A stretch of 64,000 bases of DNA from CAMLIZ01 sp036231905 (GTDB taxonomy: Bacteria; Pseudomonadota; Gammaproteobacteria; Burkholderiales; Burkholderiaceae_C): positions 62,001-126,000 of the forward strand of contig NZ_JAZARE010000009.1 of NCBI RefSeq assembly GCF_036231905.1, in the 5' to 3' direction. Below, piece by piece: positions 8,667 to 16,343 of this stretch. Under the pieces are notes generated by a model, which saw nothing but the letters and a program-made list of their open reading frames with translations, made no database searches and was not told the DNA's origin. The position numbers and the translations under genes were made by a program. The first letter of the stretch is position 1; every line of letters begins with the position of its first letter.

Positions 8667-9272
8667 ATGTCCGACCCCGTGATCGAGTTCTGGTTCGACT
8701 TCGGCAGCAACTACAGCTACCTCAGTGCGTCGCGCATCGAGGCGGCTGCGCAGGCGGCGCAGGTGCAGGTGCGCTGGCGGCCCTTCCTGCTCGGGCCCAT
8801 CTTCAAGCGGCTGGGCTGGAGCTCATCGCCCTTCGTGGAACAGAAGGAGAAGGGCGAGTACGTGTGGCGCGACATGGAAAGGCTGGCCTTGAAGTACGGC
8901 GTGCCATGGCGCAGGCCCACCACCTTCCCGCGCGCGGCCGTCTACCCGATGCGAGTGGCCGTGGCCTACCAGGAGCAGCCGTGGGTCGGCGCGTTCTGCA
9001 CGCGGGTCATGGCGCTGAACTTCGCGCACGACCGGGACATCCATTCCAACGAGGTGGCCGCCGAAGTGTTGCAGGCACTGGGCCTGGACGGCGAGCGCCT
9101 GGTGGCCGAGGCGCAGGACCACAAGGCCAGGCTCAGGGAGCAGTCGGAAGAAGCCGCGCGCCGCCGGATCTTCGGTGCGCCGACGTTCTTTGTCGGAGAG
9201 GAGATGTTCTGGGGCAACGACAGGCTGGAGGATGCCCTGGCATGGGCCCGGGCCCGTGGGGGTGCGCCGTGA
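8667..9272 (+). CDS. DsbA-fold 2-hydroxychromene-2-carboxylate isomerase family protein
   Basis: A 201-residue protein of the HCCA isomerase/DsbA-like group related to kappa-class glutathione transferases. It begins IEFWFDFGSNYSYLSA, where the serine after the glycine is the residue that contacts the glutathione thiol in this family, and ends with FGAPTFFVGEEMFWGNDRLE, the conserved cis-proline segment. HCCA isomerases act in naphthalene degradation, but isolated copies such as this are widespread and have uncertain substrates. AAGGAG precedes the ATG. The stop overlaps the GTG start of the LysE gene by four bases, indicating translational coupling. Confidence 0.87.
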   Translation: MSDPVIEFWFDFGSNYSYLSASRIEAAAQAAQVQVRWRPFLLGPIFKRLGWSSSPFVEQKEKGEYVWRDMERLALKYGVPWRRPTTFPRAAVYPMRVAVAYQEQPWVGAFCTRVMALNFAHDRDIHSNEVAAEVLQALGLDGERLVAEAQDHKARLREQSEEAARRRIFGAPTFFVGEEMFWGNDRLEDALAWARARGGAP

Positions 9273-9904
9273 TCGACGGCGCCACGCTGGGGGTCTTTGT
9301 GGCCGCCGTGCTGCTGTTGCTGCTGTCGCCGGGGCCGAACATGGCCTTCGTGATCGCGCATGGCGTCGCGCTGGGGTGGCGTGGCGGCCTGGCCGCGGCG
9401 GCAGGCATCGCGCTGGCGGACGTGGTGCTCACGCTGGTCACCGCCGCCGGGCTGACGGCCGCCGTGGTGGCCTGGCCGCCCACCCTGGAACTGCTGCGCT
9501 ACGGGGGCGCGCTCTACCTGTTGCGGCTGGCCTGGCTGGCCGCGACGCAGCGCCGTGCTGCCGTGCCGCAGGCGGCGGCGCCTGGCTCGCTCCGGCAGAT
9601 CGGCCTGCAGGCCGCCCTGAACAGCCTGCTGAACCCGAAGGCGCTGCTGTTCTTCATGGTGTTCCTGCCGTCGTTCACGCAGCCCGGGCAAGGAGCGCTG
9701 GCGCTGCAGCTGCAGCTGCTCGTGCTTGGCAGCGTGCTCACCGCGGTGGCGGCCGTCTTCCATGCCCTGCTCGGGGTGCTGAGCGACCGCGCCCGGCACT
9801 GGGCCACCGGCGGGCGGGCTCGCTCGGCTTGGGCGTCGCGCGCCCTGGCCGCGGTATTCACTGCCTTGGCCCTGCGCCTGCTGTGGGCTGACCTGCGCGC
9901 CTGA
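9269..9904 (+). CDS. LysE/RhtB-family amino acid exporter
   Basis: A 211-residue inner-membrane protein with about six hydrophobic segments. It has the LysE signature early on (LLLLLSPGPNMAFVIAHGVALGWRGG trimmed: SPGPN near residue 20) and LNPKALLFFMVFLPSF near residue 130. Members export amino acids or their derivatives. The GTG start at 9269 overlaps the stop of the isomerase gene (GTGA), and no other start fits the family N-terminus. A functional link with the isomerase or CmcJ-like enzyme, for example removal of a product, is only an inference from coupling. Confidence 0.88.
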   Translation: MIDGATLGVFVAAVLLLLLSPGPNMAFVIAHGVALGWRGGLAAAAGIALADVVLTLVTAAGLTAAVVAWPPTLELLRYGGALYLLRLAWLAATQRRAAVPQAAAPGSLRQIGLQAALNSLLNPKALLFFMVFLPSFTQPGQGALALQLQLLVLGSVLTAVAAVFHALLGVLSDRARHWATGGRARSAWASRALAAVFTALALRLLWADLRA

Positions 9905-9921
9905 GCGGTGGCCGGCCCGCG

Positions 9922-10374
9922 CTACGGCAGGCTCCGGTTGAACATCAGGAACTGCTGGTCCTCGCACCAGCCGCGCTCGCGGTACAGCTGCTGTGCCGCC
10001 GGGTTGTTGCGCGCCACATTCAAGCTCAGCCGCACCGCCTGCATGGTGTGGCCATGAGCCTCCACCGCCTCCAGAAGGCGGGTGGCCACGCCGAGGCGGC
10101 GCCACGCCGGGCCCACGAAAAGATCGTTGAGGATGAAGGCGCGCCGCAGCGCCACCGTGGAAAACAGCGGATAGAGCTGGGCGAAGCCAGCCGGCTCTGC
10201 GCCGACAGCCGCCAGGAAGACGACGGATTCGCCGTGGTCGAACCGTTCGCGGAGGAAGGCCTGCGCGGCCATCGGGTCCGCGGGCTGGCCCTGGAACTGC
10301 CGGTACTGGTCCACCAAGGCCGCGAGTGCCGGGATGTCCTGCACAACCGCTTGCCGGACGAGGACGGCTGACAT
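9922..10374 (-). CDS. GNAT-family N-acetyltransferase
   Basis: A 150-residue GCN5-related acetyltransferase. It has the acetyl-CoA-binding motif A in VGPAWRRLGVATRLLEAV (R-x-x-G-x-A type loop) and the C-terminal LSLNVARNNPAAQQLYRERGW stretch typical of the family. ATG 10374 is preferred because GGAGA lies six bases upstream on the minus strand and the conserved region begins a few residues in; a longer frame reaches 10437 without conservation. It faces the LysE gene tail to tail with an 18-base gap. The acceptor substrate is unknown. Confidence 0.85.
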   Translation of the reverse strand: MSAVLVRQAVVQDIPALAALVDQYRQFQGQPADPMAAQAFLRERFDHGESVVFLAAVGAEPAGFAQLYPLFSTVALRRAFILNDLFVGPAWRRLGVATRLLEAVEAHGHTMQAVRLSLNVARNNPAAQQLYRERGWCEDQQFLMFNRSLP

Positions 10375-10470
10375 GGTGTGTTCTCCGAGGCAAGGCGCCA
10401 GTGAGGCGGAAGGCGGATTCTCTCCATTCCTACGCAAGAATCACCGAACCACCACCTCCTGGAACTGCCC

Positions 10471-11610
10471 ATGCTTCGACGCCAAGCCGTGGCCGCGTGG
10501 CTGTGTGCGCTGATGCTCGTGCCTGCCTGGCTGCCGGCTGCGGCGCAAGCACCGATCCAGTCGTTCGACATGGCCGTGCTCCAGGCCCCGGTGCCGGTGG
10601 TCGTCGAAGGCCGGCAACGGCTGGTCTATGAACTGCACCTGACGAACTTCGCCGCCGTGGAGCTGGTGTTGGCCGGCGTCCGTGTGATCGATGCCGACAC
10701 CGCCGCGGTCGTGGCCCGTTTTGCCCAAGACGAGTTGGCTGGCAGAGTGCACCTCGCTGGCAATGCGGCGGCGGCCTCTGCAATGGCGCCGGGGACGCGG
10801 GTGGTCGTCTACCTGGAGTTCGACGGGCCCGGGCCGCTGCCTCAGAGGCTCCGGCACGCGGTGGACTTCCGGCAGGCCGGACGTTCGCAGTTGGCCACCA
10901 CCGAAGGCGCGCGGGTGGCGGTGGGCACGGTGCCCGGCGCGATGCTGGGGCCTCCGCTGCGTGGCGGCCCGTGGGTGGCGGTGCATGCGCCACAGTGGCC
11001 GCGGGGCCATCGCCGGGTCTTCTACACCTTGGACGGGCGTGCGCGCCTTCCGGGTCGGCTTGCGATCGACTGGGTGCGTGTGGACGCGGACGGTCGCAGC
11101 GCACGCGGGGATGCCGATGTCCCGGCCCATGCGCTGGGTTACGGCGCCGATGTGCTTGCGGTGGCCGATGCCTCGGTGGTGGCGTTGCGGGATGGCATCG
11201 CGGAAAGCCCCAGCGTGTCGCGCAATCCGCCCAACCCGCTGGACCGGGCGGCCGGCAACTACGTGGTGCTCAGGCTGCCGGATGGCCGGCATGCCGTCTA
11301 CGAGCATCTGCAGCCGGGCAGCATCCGCGTGCAGCTCGGCGACCGTGTGCAAAAGGGCCAGGTGATCGGCGCCTTGGGGTTCACCGGGGATTCCACCGGC
11401 CCGCACCTTCACTTCCATCTGGCCGATGGGCCGGCTGTGCTGGGCTCCGAGGGCCTTTCCTATGGCCTGGAGGGGTTCCGCCTGCTGGGACACTACCGCC
11501 GCATCGAGGCTCTGGGCTCGCAGCCCTGGGACGCCCTCGATGGGCGACTCGCGGCAGAGCGCAAGGGCGAATTCCCCGCCTCCAACGCCGTGGTCGAGTT
11601 CCCGCCCTGA
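10471..11610 (+). CDS. M23/LytM-domain metallopeptidase, exported
   Basis: A 379-residue protein with a signal peptide (MLRRQAVAAWLCALMLV..., cleavage near AAAQA, residue ~26). An N-terminal beta-rich region of ~200 residues is followed by an M23 domain: GNYVVLRLPDGRHAVYEHLQPG, GDRVQKGQVIG and GDSTGPHLHFHLAD, which includes the HxH zinc motif. M23 enzymes cut peptidoglycan cross-bridges or peptide stems, or act as inactive activators of amidases. The first ligand region usually HxxxD is not obvious here, so activity is uncertain; the HxH end is intact. It stands alone between the acetyltransferase (divergent, 97 bases) and the VOC gene. Confidence 0.82.
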   Translation: MLRRQAVAAWLCALMLVPAWLPAAAQAPIQSFDMAVLQAPVPVVVEGRQRLVYELHLTNFAAVELVLAGVRVIDADTAAVVARFAQDELAGRVHLAGNAAAASAMAPGTRVVVYLEFDGPGPLPQRLRHAVDFRQAGRSQLATTEGARVAVGTVPGAMLGPPLRGGPWVAVHAPQWPRGHRRVFYTLDGRARLPGRLAIDWVRVDADGRSARGDADVPAHALGYGADVLAVADASVVALRDGIAESPSVSRNPPNPLDRAAGNYVVLRLPDGRHAVYEHLQPGSIRVQLGDRVQKGQVIGALGFTGDSTGPHLHFHLADGPAVLGSEGLSYGLEGFRLLGHYRRIEALGSQPWDALDGRLAAERKGEFPASNAVVEFPP

Positions 11611-11795
11611 GCGTCGCCTCGTCGGGCCTTCTCAACGTCGCCCGCTCGTGCTCTGGTCTCCGAGGGCTTTGCAGCGCAACATCCCCTGTGACATGCGCGG
11701 TCGTGGGGCTTGTCGATTCAGCCAATCGTCGTTCGTCGTGCAGGGGAGCGTCCACATCCGCTGGGCGCCACTGCCGATCCAACAAAGGACACCCC

Positions 11796-12206
11796 ATGCC
11801 CAAGACGATCTTCGTCAGCTTCCCCGTCAACGATGTGCAACGCTCCGCCGCCTTCTACAAGGCGCTGGGCTTCGAGGAGAACCCGCAGTTCAGCGGCGAC
11901 TCGGGCGCCTGCCTGATGTGGGGCGATGCCGTCCACGTGATGCTGATGACGCACGCCAAGTGGCGCGCACTCACCGACCGGCCACTGCCCGCGCCCGGGT
12001 CCGTCGGGATGATGCTGTCGCTGGCGCTGGACAGCCGCGAGGCCGTCGATGCGATGAACGCGGCGGCCGCCGCCCATGGCGGGCAGGCGGACGCCAACCC
12101 GGCAGAGGACCACGGCTTCATGTACAGCCGTGACATTGCCGATCCCGATGGGCACCTGTGGGGCCCGTTCTGGATGAACCCAGCAGCAACCGGAGAACCG
12201 CAATGA
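11796..12206 (+). CDS. VOC-family protein (glyoxalase/bleomycin-resistance fold)
   Basis: A 136-residue VOC protein. It starts MPKTIFVSFPVNDVQRSAAF and contains FYKALGF, DSGACLMWGD and the C-terminal DPDGHLWGPFWM, typical of the lactoylglutathione lyase-like VOC group of stand-alone proteins. An AAAGGA site precedes the ATG. The stop codon overlaps the start of the DUF1428 gene (ATGA at 12203-12206), so the two are translated together. VOC-DUF1428 pairs are recurrent in proteobacteria, but the function of the pair is not established. Confidence 0.87.
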   Translation: MPKTIFVSFPVNDVQRSAAFYKALGFEENPQFSGDSGACLMWGDAVHVMLMTHAKWRALTDRPLPAPGSVGMMLSLALDSREAVDAMNAAAAAHGGQADANPAEDHGFMYSRDIADPDGHLWGPFWMNPAATGEPQ

Positions 12207-12556
12207 ACTATGTCGATGGATATGTGATCGCCGTGCCCACCGCCCAGCGCGAGGCCTATCGCCAACTGGCGCAGGACGTTTCGGTGGTGTTCAAGGACCA
12301 CGGGGCGCTCAAGGTGGTGGAGTGCTGGGGCGACGACGTGCCCGAGGGCAAGGTGACGTCCTTCTCGATGGCCGTGCAGCGCAAGCCCGACGAATCGGTG
12401 GTCTTCTCGTGGATCGTCTGGCCCTCGCGCCAGGTGCGCGACGTCGGCATGAAGGCGGCGATGGAAGACCCGCGCATGAAACAGTATCCGGCCCACATGA
12501 TCTTCGACGGCCAGCGCATGATCTTCGGAGGCTTCCAGGTGATCGTCGACGCCTGA
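12203..12556 (+). CDS. DUF1428 family protein
   Basis: A 117-residue protein clearly of the DUF1428 (YbaA-like) family: MNYVDGYVIAVPTAQREAY at the start, LKVVECWGDDVPEGKVTSF in the middle, and DPRMKQ...MIFDGQRMIFGGFQVIV at the end. The fold is a dimeric alpha-beta barrel-like ferredoxin fold; no enzymatic role is established. The ATG overlaps the preceding VOC stop. A short GC hairpin lies just downstream before the convergent amidase. Confidence 0.93.
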   Translation: MNYVDGYVIAVPTAQREAYRQLAQDVSVVFKDHGALKVVECWGDDVPEGKVTSFSMAVQRKPDESVVFSWIVWPSRQVRDVGMKAAMEDPRMKQYPAHMIFDGQRMIFGGFQVIVDA

Positions 12557-12562
12557 GGGTAG

Positions 12563-12581
12563 GCGCCCCGTGCCGGGGCGC
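12563..12581. terminator. GC-rich hairpin between convergent genes
   Basis: Arms GCGCCCC and GGGGCGC enclose the loop GTGCC. It sits between the end of DUF1428 (12556) and the end of the convergent amidase gene (12606). There is no T-run on either side, so if it ends transcription it is not a classic intrinsic terminator. Confidence 0.35.
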
Positions 12582-12605
12582 GGGTGGGGCGAAGCGGGCT
12601 GGCCC

Positions 12606-14054
12606 TCAGCGCGGCAGGTCGGCCAGCGCCGGCGGCACGCACGCCAGCACGGCCTGCGCCGCCGCCTCGTAGCGCCCCGCCAGCCCGAGCAAATCCGCCT
12701 CGCCTTGCGGTCGCCCGATCAGCTGCAGGCCCATCGGCCAGCCTTCGGGGCTGAAGCCGGCCGGCACGCTGATCGCGGGCAGGCCGGCGAAGGTGGCGTA
12801 CAGCGTCACCTCCATCCAGCGGTGGTAGGTGTCCATCTGCCGATCGCCGATGTGCGCCGGCCAACGCAGCGAGGCGTCGAAGGGCCATGTTTGTGCCGAG
12901 GGCAATGCCAGCACGTCGAAACGGTCGAACAGGGACAGCAGCCGTTGCAGGAACGCCGTGCGCTGCGCGCTGGCCGCCAGCACCTGGGGGCCTGTCAAGC
13001 CCTGCGCCTCGTCGTGCTCCCACAGCGCCTCGGGCTTGATCTGCGCCCGGTTGGCGGGGTTCACCAGGAAGGGCGCGATGCGGCCGGCCACCAGCCAGCG
13101 GCGCCAGACCAGCCATGCGTCCCACACGGCCGCGGGCGAGAAGTTGGGCGCCACCGGCTCCACCGCGCACCCCAGGCTTTCCAGCTGGCGCAGGGCCTCT
13201 TCACACACGCCCAGCACACCCGGCTCTGTCGCCAGGTGTCCCTGCAGGTCGCCCAGCCAGCCGACGCGGGCGCCGCGCGCCTCGAAGGTGTCGAGTGCGC
13301 CCGCAAAATCGGGCACCGGCCCCGCGATGGACAGCGGCACGCGCGGATCGAAACCCGACTGCACCTGCAGCAGCCGGGCCACGTCGCGCACCGAGCGCCC
13401 CATCGGGCCCTCGGTGCCCAGCTGGGTCACCCACACGTCGGCGGCCGGCCAGAACGGCACCCGCCCCTGCGATGGCCGCAGGCCGAACACGTTGTTCCAG
13501 GCGGCGGGGTTGCGCAGGCTGCCCATGGTGTCGCTGCCGTCGGCCACCGGCACCAGGCGCAGCGCCAGCGCCACCGCCGCACCGCCGCTGCTGCCACCCG
13601 CCGAACGCGCCGGGTCCCAGGCATTGCGCGTCAGGCCGAACACCTCGTTGAAAGTGTGCGAGCCCAGGCCGAACTCCGGAGTGTTGGTCTTGCCGATCAC
13701 GATGGCGCCGGCCGCCTTGAGGCGCTGGACCATCAGGCCGTCCTCGCGCGGCACGTTGTCCTTCAGCAGCGGGGAGCCCAGGGTGGTGCGGATGCCGGCG
13801 GTGGGCGCGATGTCCTTGATCGCCTGCGGCAGGCCGTGCAGCCAGCCGCGCGAGCGGCCGGCGGCCAGCTCGTCGTCGCACTGCTGCGCCTCCTGCAGCA
13901 GGCGCTCGGGCGCCACGCGGCTGACGATGGCATTGAAGCGGGGGTTCAAGGCATCGATGCGATCGAGCGTCGCGCGCATCAGCTCGCGGCACGACAGCTC
14001 GCGGGCATGGACGGCGCGCGACAGCGCGTCGGCCGTGAGTGCGAAGGGGTCCAT
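12606..14054 (-). CDS. amidase signature family hydrolase
   Basis: A 482-residue amidase-signature enzyme. The Ser-cisSer-Lys triad is readable: Lys80 in GLPQAIKDIAP, cis-Ser155 in SAGGSSGGAA, and nucleophile Ser179 in DGSDTMGSLRNPA. The usual D-x-GGS is DTMGS here, with Met replacing the first glycine, a mild deviation. Family members hydrolyse amide bonds of many small molecules. ATG 14054 (MDPFALTADALSR) matches the family start. It lies 25 bases downstream of an AraC-type regulator on the same strand and near a DJ-1 protein resembling isonitrile hydratase, so a formamide-like substrate is conceivable (inference). Confidence 0.88.
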   Translation of the reverse strand: MDPFALTADALSRAVHARELSCRELMRATLDRIDALNPRFNAIVSRVAPERLLQEAQQCDDELAAGRSRGWLHGLPQAIKDIAPTAGIRTTLGSPLLKDNVPREDGLMVQRLKAAGAIVIGKTNTPEFGLGSHTFNEVFGLTRNAWDPARSAGGSSGGAAVALALRLVPVADGSDTMGSLRNPAAWNNVFGLRPSQGRVPFWPAADVWVTQLGTEGPMGRSVRDVARLLQVQSGFDPRVPLSIAGPVPDFAGALDTFEARGARVGWLGDLQGHLATEPGVLGVCEEALRQLESLGCAVEPVAPNFSPAAVWDAWLVWRRWLVAGRIAPFLVNPANRAQIKPEALWEHDEAQGLTGPQVLAASAQRTAFLQRLLSLFDRFDVLALPSAQTWPFDASLRWPAHIGDRQMDTYHRWMEVTLYATFAGLPAISVPAGFSPEGWPMGLQLIGRPQGEADLLGLAGRYEAAAQAVLACVPPALADLPR

Positions 14055-14079
14055 GGGGCCTGTGCTCCTGGGACTGGCG

Positions 14080-15033
14080 TCAGCTTCGTGCGTCGGCTGG
14101 CGCTGCTGCGCGTGAACGCCTGAGCGCCGATGGTGGCACGCCCAGGATGCGGATGAAGCTGCGTCGCATGCGGTCCGGGTCGCCGAAGCCGCAGTCGCGC
14201 GCCACCTTCTGCACCGACGCGGCCCCCGCGTCGAGCGCGCTGCGGGCCGCTTCCACCCGCAGGCGCTCGACCGCCTTGGCGGGGGTGACGCCGGTCTCGT
14301 CGCGGAAGGCGCGTGCAAAGTGGCGCGGGCTCATGTGCGCCCGCGAGGCCAGGTCCTCCACGCTGTGGCGCTCCATCAACTGGCCGCGCACGTCGTCCAG
14401 CAGCCCGTCGAAGCGGTGCTCCTTGGTCTGCAGCGAGAGCAGCGCGGAAAACTGCGACTGGCCACCCGGCCGGCGGTAGTACACGACGAGCTCGCGCGCC
14501 ACCGCCTGGGCCAGCTCCTGCCCGAAGTCCTCCGCGATCATCGCCAGCGCCAGGTCGATGCCGGCGGTGATGCCGGCGCTGGTCCACACGTTGTGCGCGC
14601 GCGTGAAGATGCGATCCGCGTCCAGCTGCACCTGCGGAAAACGCTGCTGGAACTGCCGGGTGCGCGACCAGTGCGTGGTGGCGGGCTTGCCGTCGAGCAG
14701 GCCAGCGCCGGCCAGCAGCAGGCTGCCGGAGCAGACGCTCGCGATGCGGATGCGCGCATGGCGGCTCATGCGCTGGAGCAGCCGCATCACCGCGGCGTCC
14801 TGCAGCGCCGCGTCCACGCCTTCGCCGCCTGAGACGATGAAGGTGCCCACCCGGTCCGCCGCGGGCACGCGATCGGCGAGCCAGCTCACACCCGAGGAGC
14901 TGCGCACCGGCCCGGGCGTGGTGGCCACCACCTGCACCGTGTAGCGGCCGGCCGCCTCGAAGGCGGCCATCGGCCCGGCGACATCGAGTGACTGGAACCC
15001 CGGAAACGCAAGCAGGACCACCCGGTGGGTCAT
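14080..15033 (-). CDS. GlxA-type AraC regulator with N-terminal DJ-1/PfpI domain
   Basis: A 317-residue regulator. Residues ~5-170 form a DJ-1/PfpI class I glutamine amidotransferase-like domain (VVLLAFPGFQSLDVAGPMAAFE, SVCSGSLLLAGAGLLDGK with a cysteine at the elbow) and residues ~210-310 form the two HTH of an AraC domain (SVEDLASRAHMSPRHFARAF and QKVARDCGFGDPDRMRRSF). This is the GlxA/CdhR architecture. It is transcribed divergently from a stand-alone DJ-1 protein with only 88 bases between the starts, and the amidase gene follows it on the same strand, so both neighbours are likely targets. Confidence 0.92.
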   Translation of the reverse strand: MTHRVVLLAFPGFQSLDVAGPMAAFEAAGRYTVQVVATTPGPVRSSSGVSWLADRVPAADRVGTFIVSGGEGVDAALQDAAVMRLLQRMSRHARIRIASVCSGSLLLAGAGLLDGKPATTHWSRTRQFQQRFPQVQLDADRIFTRAHNVWTSAGITAGIDLALAMIAEDFGQELAQAVARELVVYYRRPGGQSQFSALLSLQTKEHRFDGLLDDVRGQLMERHSVEDLASRAHMSPRHFARAFRDETGVTPAKAVERLRVEAARSALDAGAASVQKVARDCGFGDPDRMRRSFIRILGVPPSALRRSRAAAPADARS

Positions 15034-15121
15034 GGCAGTAATTGTCGGAACGGCGGCATTGATGCCATGACGATAGGCGCGCATCCTTGCGGCGTCAATC
15101 AGCTTCCAGCCGGACTGTCCC

Positions 15122-15877
15122 GTGAACCCATCGCTGCACATCGGTTTCCTGCTCTTCCCGGGTGTCACCCAGCTCGACCTCACCGGGCCGGTGCAGATGC
15201 TCAGCCGCCTGCCCGGCGCGGTGGTGCACCTGGCCTGGCAGAACACCTCGCCGGTGCGCACCGACGCCGGCTTCTGCATCGTCCCGACCACCGACTTCCA
15301 CGACTGCCCGCCGCTGGACGTGCTGTGCGTGCCAGGCGGCTTCGGCATCGGCGACCAGATGGTGGATGCACAGACCCTGGCCTTCCTGCAATCGCAGGGG
15401 CAGCAGGCGCGCTACGTCACGTCGGTGTGCAACGGATCGCTGGTGCTGGGCGCCGCCGGGTTGCTGAAAGGCTATCGCTCCGCGTGCCACTGGATGTGGC
15501 GCAAGTACCTGCCGCTGTTCGGTGCCCAGCCGGTGGACGCACGCGTGGTGCGCGACCGCAACCGCATCTCCGGTGGCGGCGTGTCGGCCGGCATCGACTT
15601 CGGCCTGGCCCTGGCCGCGGAGCTGAGCGACGACGACACCGCGCGCCTGCTGCAGCTGGCCTTCGAATACGACCCCCAGCCGCCCTTCGAGGCCGGCACG
15701 CCGGACAAGGCCGGCCCCGCGCTGGTGGCCCGGCTGGTGGCGCTGCAAGGCGACCGCATCCAGCTCACCGAGCAACGCATCCTCGAAGCGGCGCGCCGGT
15801 GCGCCGGCTTCGCCCCCGTTTCCCCCACCCGTGCTTCGGCAAGCCCCCAGCACGGACCGACCGGTCCCGCCGCCTGA
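15122..15877 (+). CDS. DJ-1/PfpI family protein, isonitrile hydratase-like
   Basis: A 251-residue DJ-1/PfpI protein. The N-terminal IGFLLFPGVTQLDLTGPVQ and the nucleophile elbow SVCNGSLVLGAAGLLKGY (Cys103) followed by CHWMWRKYLP closely resemble the isonitrile hydratase InhA of Pseudomonas, where the equivalent cysteine is essential. That enzyme adds water to isonitriles to give N-substituted formamides. The C-terminal ~25 residues are low complexity. The start is GTG 15122. It is divergent from the GlxA-type regulator and 31 bases before the FixH-like lipoprotein gene. The activity is inferred from family likeness only. Confidence 0.82.
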   Translation: MNPSLHIGFLLFPGVTQLDLTGPVQMLSRLPGAVVHLAWQNTSPVRTDAGFCIVPTTDFHDCPPLDVLCVPGGFGIGDQMVDAQTLAFLQSQGQQARYVTSVCNGSLVLGAAGLLKGYRSACHWMWRKYLPLFGAQPVDARVVRDRNRISGGGVSAGIDFGLALAAELSDDDTARLLQLAFEYDPQPPFEAGTPDKAGPALVARLVALQGDRIQLTEQRILEAARRCAGFAPVSPTRASASPQHGPTGPAA

Positions 15878-15908
15878 AGCGGCCTGCACACCACCCCAAG
15901 GAGCCCCC

Positions 15909-16343
15909 ATGTTGCGCCGCCACCTCGTTGCCCTGCTGATCGTGCCGCTCGCCGGCTGCATGACACCGCCGCAGGAACTCGACCAGTCGATGACCCGTGC
16001 GACGGCGCAGCGCCACTATGTGGTGGCGATCCGTCCGTTGATCGAGCCGATCGCCATCAACCAGATGCACTCGTGGGAGGTGAAGGTGTCCACCCCCGCC
16101 GGCACACCGGTGCAGCATGCGCAGATCGAGGTGGATGGCGGCATGCCGCAGCATGGCCACGGCCTGCCGACGCAGCCCAAGGTCACGCGCGAGCTGGGCG
16201 ACGGGCGCTACCTGGTCGAGGGCATGAAGTTCAGCATGCCGGGCTGGTGGGAGCTGAAGCTGCAGGTGCGCCCGGCCGAGGGCCCGGTAGATGGTGTCAC
16301 CTTCAACAAGGTGCTCGAGCTGCCCAAGGCGGCGCGGTCGTGA
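15909..16343 (+). CDS. FixH/YtkA-like lipoprotein
   Basis: A 144-residue lipoprotein: signal peptide ending in LAGC (lipobox, Cys17), followed by a FixH/YtkA-like beta-sandwich domain with YVVAIRPLIEPIAINQMHSW, AQIEVDGGMPQHGHGLPTQP and DGRYLVEGMKFSMPGWWELKL. The H-x-H-G-L-P segment recalls copper- or metal-binding periplasmic proteins of the family. AAGGAG precedes ATG 15909. Its stop overlaps the GTG of the di-haem peroxidase gene, so the two are coupled. Pairs of this kind occur in other Burkholderiales; they resemble the MbnP/MbnH pairing of a metal-binding protein with a di-haem enzyme, but that comparison is an inference. Confidence 0.82.
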   Translation: MLRRHLVALLIVPLAGCMTPPQELDQSMTRATAQRHYVVAIRPLIEPIAINQMHSWEVKVSTPAGTPVQHAQIEVDGGMPQHGHGLPTQPKVTRELGDGRYLVEGMKFSMPGWWELKLQVRPAEGPVDGVTFNKVLELPKAARS

